Shown piece after piece: positions 6,843 to 15,500 of a DNA stretch of 20,261 nucleotides. A program made the translations under genes and the position numbers. Below the pieces are notes generated by a model that ran no database searches, was not told the origin of the DNA, and worked only from the letters and a program-made list of their open reading frames with translations. How positions within the stretch are numbered: position 1 is the stretch's first letter; every line of letters starts with the position of its first letter. Source of the stretch: an uncultured Lachnospiraceae bacterium (GTDB taxonomy: Bacteria; Bacillota; Clostridia; Lachnospirales; Lachnospiraceae); NCBI GenBank assembly GCA_902796375.1, contig CADBOW010000075.1, positions 1 through 20,261 of the forward strand. The letters are read 5' to 3'.

Positions 6843-7286
6843 ATGAAGGTTAAGGTCGAACGGATCACGGAGGGAGAGGAAAGCGTACTGATACGCTGCC
6901 GGGAACTGACTCCGTCGATCCACAGGGTCATAGGGATCCTTCAAAATGATGGAAACAGACTGTGGGGACGTGTGGAAGAGGAAAATGTCTGCATAGATCG
7001 GGATGAGATCCTCTATCTGGAATCCGTGGATGAAAAGGTGTTTGCATGCACGGAACGGCAGGTTCTAAGGATCGAAGGGACATTGACTTCCTTTATGGAT
7101 GAGACGGGAAGCGACAGCTTCTTCCGCTGCAGCAAGGCCATGGTGATCAACGTGAACCGCGTGGTGTCACTGAAGAGTATGTCCTCAAACCGGATCGATG
7201 CCACCATGGAGAATGGAGAGCACATCATCATTTCCAGAAGATATGCATCGGAATTCAGAAGGCTGTTGAAGGGAGGTGACCGGTAA
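6843..7286 (+). CDS. LytTR-domain DNA-binding regulator
   Basis: A 147-residue regulator with a short N-terminal segment (about 1-43) and a C-terminal LytTR DNA-binding domain (about 44-142). Recognisable LytTR features are IDRDEILYLESVDEKVFACT, the SFFRCSKAMVINVNRV stretch and the terminal HIIISRRYASEFRRLL. It lacks a response-regulator receiver domain. ATG 6843 follows CGGAGGA (6829-6835) by seven bases, 17 bases after the TetR stop. The next gene begins directly after its stop codon and encodes a DUF3021 membrane protein, the usual partner of this LytTR subtype, thought to form a membrane-inhibited one-component system. Confidence 0.93.
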   Translation: MKVKVERITEGEESVLIRCRELTPSIHRVIGILQNDGNRLWGRVEEENVCIDRDEILYLESVDEKVFACTERQVLRIEGTLTSFMDETGSDSFFRCSKAMVINVNRVVSLKSMSSNRIDATMENGEHIIISRRYASEFRRLLKGGDR

Positions 7287-7763
7287 ATGAAAGATGACCA
7301 CAGACTTACAATATGGGAACGTTATCTGACCAGGGAGATCGCCATCGAGTTCAAAGCGTGTCTCTACTTTTTCGCGGTGCTTTTCTACTACTGCATTTAC
7401 CGGATGATCCAGGGAGTGTTTGATGCCAGGATTCTGCATATGGCGGAAATGATCCTCACCTGCTACATCATCGGATACATTCAGGTATTTGCCTTCGCAA
7501 ACTTCGATGAGGCAGACCGGCTGAAGGGAAGAGAATGGGCCGGGATCCTGGTCTGCACCGGGATTTACAGTGCGGTCGGTTATTTCTGCGGATGGTTCGA
7601 GAAGAATCTGACGGCGACACTGATCTTCGCAGCCTACCTTCTGCTGACCTATATCTGCGTTTATTTTATCTATAAATCCAAGAGGGCCATAGATGACAAG
7701 AAGCTGAATGAAGATCTGAGGATCTTTCAGACGAAGCATAAAGTGAATGATACCGGAGAATAA
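7287..7763 (+). CDS. DUF3021 family membrane protein, partner of LytTR regulator
   Basis: A 158-residue protein with four predicted transmembrane helices (about residues 22-42, 51-72, 84-104 and 107-128) and a charged cytoplasmic tail ending near NDTGE. Length, topology and position match DUF3021 proteins. ATG 7287 follows the LytTR stop codon without a gap, after GGGAGGTGA (7271-7279), so the two are translationally linked. By analogy with characterised LytTR-membrane inhibitor pairs it probably binds and restrains the LytTR protein at the membrane. A strong terminator follows, separating the pair from the downstream ABC transporter. Confidence 0.85.
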   Translation: MKDDHRLTIWERYLTREIAIEFKACLYFFAVLFYYCIYRMIQGVFDARILHMAEMILTCYIIGYIQVFAFANFDEADRLKGREWAGILVCTGIYSAVGYFCGWFEKNLTATLIFAAYLLLTYICVYFIYKSKRAIDDKKLNEDLRIFQTKHKVNDTGE

Positions 7764-7771
7764 GTGCAGCT

Positions 7772-7806
7772 TACGGGGACAGGGATTGTCCCCGTATATT
7801 TTTTTT
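7772..7806 (+). terminator. Rho-independent terminator after DUF3021 gene
   Basis: Ten-base arms TACGGGGACA (7772-7781) and TGTCCCCGTA (7787-7796) form a perfect stem with a five-base loop, followed by TA and an eight-base T-run (7799-7806). This is the clearest terminator in the window. Confidence 0.93.
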
Positions 7807-7846
7807 GTTATGAATGATGTAAAGACACGGAAAAATGAATCGGATC

Positions 7847-7863
7847 GCCGGTGGGGAACCGGC
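7847..7863. promoter_or_regulatory. GC-rich inverted repeat upstream of ABC transporter
   Basis: GCCGGT-GGGGA-ACCGGC is a perfect 6-bp inverted repeat seven bases before the AAGGAGG ribosome binding site (7871-7877) of the ATPase gene. It could be an operator or an mRNA hairpin near the ribosome binding site. No convincing promoter was found between the terminator and this site. Confidence 0.4.
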
Positions 7864-7883
7864 CGACGGTAAGGAGGAATGAA

Positions 7884-8579
7884 ATGGAAAATGCGATCGA
7901 GATCCGGAATCTCACAAAGAATTATGGAAAACAAAGGGGAGTGATCAATGTGTCCCTGGATGTAAAGGAAGGTGATATCTTCGGATTCCTGGGTCCCAAC
8001 GGGGCGGGGAAATCCACTACCATCCGGTCCATGCTTGGATTTCTCCGGTTCAATGAAGGTGAGATCCGGCTCCTGGGAATGGACAGTGTCCGTGATCATG
8101 TGAAGATCCTGGCAAATGTAGGATATATGCCCTCCGAGGCCTGGTTCTATCCTTCCATGCGGGTGGCGGATGTGATCAGATATGCGGCGGATGTCCGGGG
8201 GAGGGACTGCTCGGAAGAAGCGGAAAAGCTTTGTTCCCGGCTGAAGGTGGATACGGGAAAGCGGATCCGGGAGCTGTCTCTGGGAAACCGGAAGAAGGTG
8301 AGTATCGTGTGTGCCATGCAGCATCGGCCGAAGCTGTTTATTTTCGATGAACCCACCAGCGGGCTGGATCCTCTGATGCAGAAGAATTTCTTCCAGCTGG
8401 TAAATGAGTATGTGGAGCAGGGGACCACCTGCCTGCTATCCACCCATGTTTTGACAGAGGTGAACAAATACTGCCGAAACGCGGCCATCATGCGGGAAGG
8501 CAGACTGACCATGCTGGATTCACCGAAGATAGACGATGATACATTTTTGAGCTTTTATGAGGATGAGGAGGCAGAATGA
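7884..8579 (+). CDS. ABC transporter ATP-binding protein
   Basis: A 231-residue nucleotide-binding subunit of an ABC-2 type exporter. Walker A is GPNGAGKST (residues 37-45), the signature loop is LSLGN (131-135, a variant of LSGGQ), Walker B is LFIFDE (151-156), followed by the D-loop SGLD (159-162) and the H-loop His188 in LSTHVL. Substrates of this subgroup include peptides, antibiotics and lipids; the sequence does not say which. ATG 7884 follows AAGGAGG (7871-7877) by six bases. The stop overlaps the permease start in ATGA, so the two are coupled. Position after LytTR-DUF3021 is common for transporters controlled by such regulators. Confidence 0.94.
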   Translation: MENAIEIRNLTKNYGKQRGVINVSLDVKEGDIFGFLGPNGAGKSTTIRSMLGFLRFNEGEIRLLGMDSVRDHVKILANVGYMPSEAWFYPSMRVADVIRYAADVRGRDCSEEAEKLCSRLKVDTGKRIRELSLGNRKKVSIVCAMQHRPKLFIFDEPTSGLDPLMQKNFFQLVNEYVEQGTTCLLSTHVLTEVNKYCRNAAIMREGRLTMLDSPKIDDDTFLSFYEDEEAE

Positions 8580-9367
8580 AAACGATATTTTTCAGAGAAG
8601 TAAAGATCAATACAAAGCAGTTCCTGATCTGGAGCCTTGTGGTGGGAGGCCTGGGGCTGGCCTGCCTCCTGATGTATCAGAGCATGCAGGGGGATGTGCA
8701 GAAGATGGCGGATATGTTTTCCCAGATGGGCGCCTTCTCGGATGCATTTGGAATGAGTACCCTGAGCATCGCCACCGTCAAAGGCTTTTTTGCCACAGAG
8801 GTGGGTACCGTACACGGGCTGGGGGGAGGCATGTTCGCGGCAATCCTCGCCATCGGAATCCTGTCAAAGGAGGAAGAAGGGCATACGGGAGAATTTCTGT
8901 ATGCGCTTCCGGTTTCAAGGAAAAGGGTGGTTGCTTCCAAGGGAATCTGTGTTCTTGTACTCCTTGTGGCATTTACTCTGATCACAGGCCTTCTGTACGC
9001 TCTGGGGTTTGTACTGCTGGGGGAAGAACTGCCTCTGGGAGAATTCATGACCTTCCTGCTGTGTCAGCTGCTGATGGATGTGGAGATTGCAAGCATATGC
9101 TTTGCGGTTTCGGCATTTTCCGGGAAGAACCGGATGGGTCTGGGAATCGGACTCACCCTGATATTCTACCTGTATGACATCATCGGACGTGTGGTGCCGG
9201 CACTGAAGGACTATCTTTTCGTGGGTCCTTACTCCTATGCAAACGCCTCCGAGATCCTGGCGGGGAAAGCCACCCCCGGAGCCGGCCTGATCCTTGCAGC
9301 CGTGATTGCGGTGGGATGTGGGGCCTGGGCTCTGATCCGGTACGACCGCCGCGACCTGGCAAGCTGA
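8576..9367 (+). CDS. ABC-2 type transporter permease
   Basis: A 263-residue membrane subunit with about six transmembrane segments, including residues 17-34, about 83-97, 121-146, 155-180, about 188-205 and 233-252. After the second segment lies a cytoplasmic SKEEEGHTGEFLYALPVSRK loop, the recognisable ABC-2 permease element at the interface with the ATPase. It overlaps the ATPase gene by four bases (ATGA), with AGGAGG in the end of that gene as ribosome binding site. Together the two genes would make an exporter with one ATPase and one permease type, presumably working as dimers. The substrate is unknown. No clear terminator was seen after it. Confidence 0.88.
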   Translation: MKTIFFREVKINTKQFLIWSLVVGGLGLACLLMYQSMQGDVQKMADMFSQMGAFSDAFGMSTLSIATVKGFFATEVGTVHGLGGGMFAAILAIGILSKEEEGHTGEFLYALPVSRKRVVASKGICVLVLLVAFTLITGLLYALGFVLLGEELPLGEFMTFLLCQLLMDVEIASICFAVSAFSGKNRMGLGIGLTLIFYLYDIIGRVVPALKDYLFVGPYSYANASEILAGKATPGAGLILAAVIAVGCGAWALIRYDRRDLAS

Positions 9368-9499
9368 TCCCCGGATAGTATTGTAGAGCTTAGACTTTGA
9401 TTTTCATAAGAAAGAAAGCATAAATCCTTGGATGACCATTCGACGAGGCGCTATACAGGGATGGCCACGATGCCTTTCGAGGAAATTTTATGTGATGGG

Positions 9500-9546
9500 A
9501 ATCGTGCCAACGATTACTTGACAGTGACCCGTAGGAAGAATAAGGT
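9500..9546 (+). promoter_or_regulatory. Candidate promoter with adjacent inverted repeat
   Basis: AATCGT-GCCA-ACGATT (9500-9515) is a perfect 6-bp inverted repeat directly before a consensus -35 TTGACA (9518-9523). Seventeen bases on is TAAGGT (9541-9546), a poor -10 that keeps only the conserved TA and final T. This would drive the 452-residue protein gene starting 70 bases later. The -10 is the weak point. Confidence 0.4.
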
Positions 9547-9615
9547 TGCCCTGGAATGATTCCCGGTGGTAAAATAAGTCTGATTGACGAGGGGGGATCA
9601 TGGGAGGATCGAAGT

Positions 9616-10974
9616 ATGAATACTACGGGATTATCAGTCGAAGAATTCTATGAGGCAGCACGCGGGAAAGGATGGGTTGTCAAAGGAGATAAGGATTTCC
9701 TGTATACCGTTTTTGAAGCGGCGAAGAAAAACACCGTTCTGGATGAGTTGATCGGAACCATCGGTTCCACAGTAATATGGAATGCAGAGAAACGTGAAGC
9801 ATTCATACGTTACACCAGGTATCGGATTCAGGATGCGGTTCTGACGGATCTGACCATGTACGAGGATTTCCTCAGCCTGCTTTCGAGTTCCCTCCGACTG
9901 GCGACCAAAGTGGATCAGAGCGTTTTGAACGGTGCATACGCAGCCAGGTTCGGACATGAACCGGAAGAGGATGTGGATGAGACTGCAGGCTCATCCGAAG
10001 CAGCCTTCGCCCCGTCAGGTCGGAAGGATACCGTTCAGATGCAGAAAATGAACGGAGGGATTCCCGATCCCGCTGGCCTGTTCCGTCAGCAGACCAATCA
10101 ATATGCGGAAATGCTTCGGAAAGTGGAATTTAAACTGATCCATCTGGGCTCTTCGGAATTTGGGAACATGAAGGACAGCATCAATGACCTCAAGCTCTTT
10201 GCGGACAGGAATCTGGCACTCCCCGGGATAAAGACGGAACAGCTGGCGGAGTTCATGGATCTGCATGCCCGGGCAGCGGAGACGGTGGTAGCCTATCTGG
10301 ATCATAAGGTATATGAATTTGAGAAGGATCCGGGAAGAAAAGTCAATCCCAGACGCCAGAAATATGAACAGCCGCGGATCGTGGCAGCCACGGATCTTCT
10401 GAAGGAAATGCGTTCCTTCCAGATCTACGGAGAAGGCGTTCTGGTAAAGGCGGAACGGGATATCAGGGGAAAAGTGCTGCTGGACCGGCTTCAGGCAGAA
10501 GAAGAACTCCGGAACGGAGAAGATGTTCCCTACGGAGTATACATGCGCTCGGTGGTTCGCAGCATCGAATGTCTCTCAGACCTGAACGGATCCAACTGGT
10601 CCTTCTATGCGGCGGAAACAAATCTGGGTATGGATTCCAGACTACGAAGATATATGACCAGGGCAGAACGGCTGGCCAGAACGCTTCCGTTGGAGAAGGA
10701 GGGAAGGTTTGCCTTTCGGGATGAGGTGGATCAGATCCTTCGGGATCGGGATCATCATAACAGACATGTGCTGAAGGCAGTCAATGATCTGTATAAAAAC
10801 CAGGACAGAAAGAAGATCACAAATGAGGAGCTGAAGCAGATCCTGCTGGAGAAGAAGTACGGACCGGAATATCCTTATGTTGATATGAACGCCGACGGGC
10901 ACTATAATGTGGAGGCGAGACTGGAGGGGATCTACGCGGAGATCCTGAATTACAGGATCAATCTTATTTCCTGA
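9616..10974 (+). CDS. Uncharacterised soluble protein, 452 residues
   Basis: I do not recognise this protein. It has no signal peptide or transmembrane helix and is rich in charged, helix-favouring segments. An N-terminal part (about residues 1-118) is joined by an acidic, Ser/Gly/Pro-containing linker (about 119-150, starting EPEEDVDETAGSS) to a larger helical part (about 150-452). The latter includes FRQQTNQYAEMLRKVEFKL, a REVER-like run of Arg/Glu helices and RDRDHHNRHVLKAVNDLYKN. ATG 9616 follows GGGAGG (9602-9607) by eight bases; ATG 9556 is an in-frame alternative without a good site. It stands alone between the ABC transporter and a hairpin before the surface-gene cluster. Coding potential is convincing, function unknown. 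Confidence 0.85.
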   Translation: MNTTGLSVEEFYEAARGKGWVVKGDKDFLYTVFEAAKKNTVLDELIGTIGSTVIWNAEKREAFIRYTRYRIQDAVLTDLTMYEDFLSLLSSSLRLATKVDQSVLNGAYAARFGHEPEEDVDETAGSSEAAFAPSGRKDTVQMQKMNGGIPDPAGLFRQQTNQYAEMLRKVEFKLIHLGSSEFGNMKDSINDLKLFADRNLALPGIKTEQLAEFMDLHARAAETVVAYLDHKVYEFEKDPGRKVNPRRQKYEQPRIVAATDLLKEMRSFQIYGEGVLVKAERDIRGKVLLDRLQAEEELRNGEDVPYGVYMRSVVRSIECLSDLNGSNWSFYAAETNLGMDSRLRRYMTRAERLARTLPLEKEGRFAFRDEVDQILRDRDHHNRHVLKAVNDLYKNQDRKKITNEELKQILLEKKYGPEYPYVDMNADGHYNVEARLEGIYAEILNYRINLIS

Positions 10975-10989
10975 AATAAATGCTGTGAA

Positions 10990-11028
10990 AAAGTGTGTCA
11001 ATGGAGATGGTCTTCATTGGCACATTTT
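10990..11028 (+). terminator. 18-bp hairpin between unknown gene and VanZ-fusion gene
   Basis: Arms 10990-11007 and 11011-11028 pair over 18 bp with three G-U wobbles and a three-base loop TGG; the right arm ends in TTTT. It looks like an intrinsic terminator of the preceding gene, but its last base directly abuts the GAGGAG (11029-11034) ribosome binding site of the next gene, leaving no room for a separate promoter after it. Confidence 0.7.
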
Positions 11029-11043
11029 GAGGAGAACTGATTT

Positions 11044-12528
11044 TTGAACGATAGAATTCAAAAAGAGCATACTGCAAAACACCTGGTTGTTTTATATATT
11101 CTTCTGGGGATCTTTCTTGGGATATCGCTCTGGGCTATGCTTTTCCCTGAACGGGCGGATTATGACCATATGGTAAGATCCTCTTCTCTGCGTCTGGAAA
11201 CAAGAACGCTGGAGAATGTCAGTATCGCCACCTACATGGATCAGAACTGGAAGGCAACCTACGCGGACAATCTGATGTATTCATCCGTTCGGAGGACCAG
11301 GGATGGAAATACGGTGCTGGAAGAGTATCTGGATGTGGAAGGGAATCCCGCCAGACAGTCCTATGGATACTATGCGATCCGGAAAGAGTACAACGATCTT
11401 CAGCAGAATGTGAAATCCACCTATCTGGATGCGGAAGGTCAGCCCATGATGACGACGGCAGGCTATTCCACACTGGTCCGTACATATAATGCGGATGGCA
11501 GGCTGGAGAAGGAGGTCAGCTACGGCGTGGACGGCCAGCCGGCTGAGACGCAGTACAATGCATACGGGCATCGTCATATCTATGACGAAGAGGGGAGAAA
11601 TATAACCACCACCTATCTGGATGCCAATGGGCAGATCATGAAGAACCGTTCCGGATATGCGATCCTGAAAATGATCTACCCGCCGGAGGAGGAAGGGGCA
11701 CATCTGCCGGAACGACTGTATTTCTATGATGAGCAGGAGCAGCCCATCGCTCTGATCCACGGAGAATACGGTGTACACAGAGGGTATGACGGATTCGGAA
11801 GGATCACTGAAGTGACCTATCTGGATCAGCAGGGTGCTCCCATGATGATCCCGGAGGGCTATGCCACGATCCGGCGAACCTTCTATGAGGACGACAGCAT
11901 CCGGACGGAAATGTATTTTGATACCGCGGGACAGCCTGTGGAGCTTTCCCAGGGGCAGTTCGGGATCCTGCATGAAGGAGATAAGATCACATATCTTGAT
12001 CAGGACGGAGAGGAGATCTTCCGCTTGAAGGCCTTTATCAGCAACCAGCCCTGGCTGGTCATGGTAGCTGCATTTTCCGTAGTCCTGATCTCATTCTGTT
12101 TCGGAAGGGGGATCAACATCGCCCTTCTGATCTGTTATCTTGCGGGGATCGGATATATGACGCTGCTTCGCAGATCCGAAGGCTCCGCCGAACCCAAATG
12201 GGAGCTGTTCTGGTCCTACAGGCAGTTTTTCGCTGATTATTCCATCCGTAAGGAGATCGTAGACAATATCTGGCTGTTTCTTCCGCTGGGCGCCATATTG
12301 ATGCGCCTCAGGCATCTGCTTCATTTTCAGAGGATCCGGATCCCTGTGGTGATTCTTCTTCCGGCGCTGCTGTCCACGGCCATCGAACTGACGCAGTATG
12401 TATTTCACCGGGGAACCTTCGAACTGGATGATATTTTCGGAAATACTCTGGGGGGAGCAGTGGGGATCGCATTTGGCTACATAGCAGCCGTAAAAATATG
12501 GAAACGGAGGGGCTCTGGCATTGTATGA
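11044..12528 (+). CDS. VanZ-domain membrane protein with extracellular YLD-x-x-G-x-P repeats
   Basis: A 494-residue membrane protein. A first transmembrane helix (about residues 13-34) is followed by a long extracytoplasmic region (35-335) with about seven degenerate 31-36-residue units starting near 95, 127, 160, 191, 227, 259 and 291. Their core is YLDxxGxPM, a GY-containing segment and a following YD/YN-x-x-GR turn, loosely like YD/RHS or toxin repeats. The C-terminus (about 336-486) is a VanZ-type membrane domain: helices near 336-353 and 357-375, then DNIWLFLPLGAIL (407-419), AIELTQYVFHRGTFELDDIF (446-465) and a final GNTLGGAVG helix. Start is TTG 11044, nine bases after GAGGAG. VanZ proteins can affect glycopeptide or envelope-drug sensitivity, but this one's role is unknown. 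Confidence 0.82.
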   Translation: MNDRIQKEHTAKHLVVLYILLGIFLGISLWAMLFPERADYDHMVRSSSLRLETRTLENVSIATYMDQNWKATYADNLMYSSVRRTRDGNTVLEEYLDVEGNPARQSYGYYAIRKEYNDLQQNVKSTYLDAEGQPMMTTAGYSTLVRTYNADGRLEKEVSYGVDGQPAETQYNAYGHRHIYDEEGRNITTTYLDANGQIMKNRSGYAILKMIYPPEEEGAHLPERLYFYDEQEQPIALIHGEYGVHRGYDGFGRITEVTYLDQQGAPMMIPEGYATIRRTFYEDDSIRTEMYFDTAGQPVELSQGQFGILHEGDKITYLDQDGEEIFRLKAFISNQPWLVMVAAFSVVLISFCFGRGINIALLICYLAGIGYMTLLRRSEGSAEPKWELFWSYRQFFADYSIRKEIVDNIWLFLPLGAILMRLRHLLHFQRIRIPVVILLPALLSTAIELTQYVFHRGTFELDDIFGNTLGGAVGIAFGYIAAVKIWKRRGSGIV

Positions 12529-12569
12529 GTCTATCGGATATGCTATCATGGTCGAAGGAGGGTTTGCTT

Positions 12570-15500
12570 ATGAAAGAGAGGATTTTTAAAGAGAGAAGTC
12601 TGCGGTTCTGGATGCTGCCGTTTGCATTGATGCTGGCACTCCTTATATCCTTCCCTGCCCATGCGGAAACGGAGATGAAGGGGAGAGAAAATGCATCCAA
12701 ATATCAGGTGGCGGACAAAACATTTGCCACAAAATATAAGACTCAGATCGCTGAAATACGGAAGCATCTGACGGATCATGATTCTGAATTCTCCGTGGAT
12801 TTTACGGTTACGGAGTCTGTGAATGTGGATGATAAATTTGCGTACTCCCTGTACTATTATGCATGTGAGCATACCGGGGATCCGTCCCAGGGGGATTATA
12901 TCTACATGCAGAATAAAGGGTGCAGCTGGCTTCCCAGCCAGTATGTGGATTCGAACGGAAAGCAGCATTTCGTTCTGAAATTCAGTATGAAGTATTTCAC
13001 CACGAAGGCCCAGGAAGCAAGTGCGGAGAAGAAGGCAAAGGCCATAATCAAGTATCTGAAGCTGGATAAGATGAGTGATTATGACAAGATCCTGAACATC
13101 TACAGTTATCTCTGTGAAAATGTCAAATATGATCAGGCCGGACTGGAAGATGAAAGCACCGATATCGAGCATTCCGCTTATGCGGCTCTGTGTAAGGGGA
13201 AGGCTGTCTGTCAGGGCTATGCTGCAGCACTGTATAAGCTTATGCTCATGGCAGGGATCGACTGCAGGATCATAACCGGCAAGGTGAATTATGAAGCTCA
13301 CGGCTGGAATATAGTCAAGCTGAATGGGAAGTACTATTATGTTGATGCCACCTTTGATGCACTGAGGAGTGAATATCTCTATTTCATGAAGAACCAGGCG
13401 GCCTTTGCAGATCATCATCTGGATGATGAGTTTCTGACTGCTGCATTTAAAAAGGCATATCCTATTGCCACAAGTTCCCTGGGGGAAAAAGCCGTACCGC
13501 CGACCCGGACGACGAAAGGGTATACCTACCGGCTGTCCCTGGACGGGCTTACGATCTATTCCTACAGCGGAGATGAAAAAGATGTTGTGGTTCCTGCAAA
13601 GCTTGCCGGTGTTCCGGTGAAGACCGTTTCGAAGGATACATTTTTCCGAAACGACTCTATCAGGTCCATCACCATCAGTGAAGGGATTGAATTGATTGAG
13701 CCTCTGTTCGCTGAAAGCTGCTCCGCTTTGAAGAAGATCAGTATTCCGTCAACTGCAGGCTACGGATACCGTGCCCCCGGTATCGCGATCGGCGGACTGG
13801 GTGGACTGACCGCCGTCTGTGACGAACTGGCGTCCATCAAGGTTGCAAAAGGAAATCCCTATCTTTGTACCGTAGATGGCATTCTTTATAATGCTGCAAA
13901 AACTTCAATCATCGCCTGTCCGATCAAACTGAATGCGGAGATCGTTCGCATACCGAAGGGTGTGAAATCGATTACGGACGGCTGCTTCGAGAAGAATCCC
14001 TATATCAGACAGGTTGTACTTCCGAGTACCATTACCTACATCGGCTATTGGGCATTTGCGGGGGCTACGAACCTGGAGAAGATCAATCTTCCGGCAGGGG
14101 TTAATTTTGTCGGACAGTTTGCATTTGAGCGTACGAAGCTGAAGACCTTGACCATTCCGAAGGGATTTGAAGGGGACTTCATGCCGGACGTTTTCTATGC
14201 GACAGATGTGAAGGTTACTGTAGAGAAGGGAAATAAGAAATTCAAGATGGTAAATGACTGCCTGATTCAGGACGGAACTTACCTGATATACTATTGCCAT
14301 GCTGCGGGAAAGAAGACCTGTGTGGTTCCGAAGGGTGTAACTGTGGTGTGCATGTCTGCTTTTGAACATGCAATGAAGCTGCAGAAGGTTGTGCTTCAGG
14401 AAGGAGTTATCCGGGTGGCAGAGCGTGCATTTACCGGATGCATCGGCATGAAGGAGATCGTTCTTCCCGATTCACTGGAAACCATTGATGAGGAAGCTTT
14501 TGCCGCAGCAGCAGTGGATAAGATCCGAATTCCCAAGAATGTTAAGAGCATCGGGAATAATGCCTTCCACCGGAATACGATGAAAGGGATTACCATCGAT
14601 CCGAAGAATAAAAATTTCATCACGGTCAACGGACTGACCTACACCAGAGATAAGAAACGTCTGTTATTTGGAAATGCCACGAACATGTGTTGCCTGAAGC
14701 TTCCGGACACTTTGGAACAGATCGATACATGTGCAATGGCAGATGTAGACTGCTCGGAGGTCGTGCTGCCGAAGAGTCTGGAGACGGTTAACCCTTCTGG
14801 TCTTCACAATTCCAACATCAGGAAGATCTACGTTCCCAAGGGAATCAAGGCAAAATCTCTTGCCACTTTGGGCAGCGAGACCGTGATCTGCTATGAGGGA
14901 ACCAAGGCACAGTGGAACATAACCAGTGTTGACGGTTTGCGCTATATCAATGTCAAGTACAATGTAAAGGCACCCAAGAGTCATACGCTGAAGCATAAGG
15001 CTGTTACGGTTCCTGCGAAGAAGGCGACCTGTACCAAGGGCGGACTGACCAAGGGCAGCAAATGTGCAGCCTGTGGAAAGGTGCTGAAGGAACAGAAGGA
15101 GACCAAGGCCCTGGGACATAAGAAGGTGGTGGATCGTGCGGTGAAGGCAACCGGGAAGAAGACCGGACTGACCAAGGGCGTTCATTGCTCCAGATGCGGA
15201 AAGGTACTTGTGAAGCAGAAGAAGATACCGAAGCTGAAGGGCTGGACCAAACAGTCAGGAAAGTGGTATTACTACGCCAAGGGAAAGAAGGTCACCGGCT
15301 GGAAGACCATCTCCGGAAAAAAATACTATTTCAAAAAGAATGGTGCGGCCCAGACCGGCTGGAAGACATTTTCCGGAAAGAAATACTATTTCAGCAAGAA
15401 GGGACTTATGCTGACCGGGCTGAAGACGATCTCCGGAAAGAATTACTATTTTAACAAGAAGGGAGTCATGCAGACCGGCTGGATGAAGATCTCCGGGGAG

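Noticed and set aside
7185..8324. Long open frame on the - strand (379 codons) across the LytTR, DUF3021 and ABC ATPase genes
   Set aside because: It lies opposite three well-supported genes, has no ribosome binding site or family motif, and spans a strong terminator; it is a codon-bias shadow.
8557..9177. + strand frame of 206 codons overlapping the ABC permease
   Set aside because: The permease frame has clear membrane helices and coupling to the ATPase; the alternative is Gly/Arg/Cys-rich and has no motif.
9433..9522. Small frames between the ABC permease and the 452-residue gene, including a stretch reading DEALYRDGHDAFRGNF
   Set aside because: They are under 30 codons, lack ribosome binding sites and show no clear homology; a decayed gene fragment is possible but not supported.
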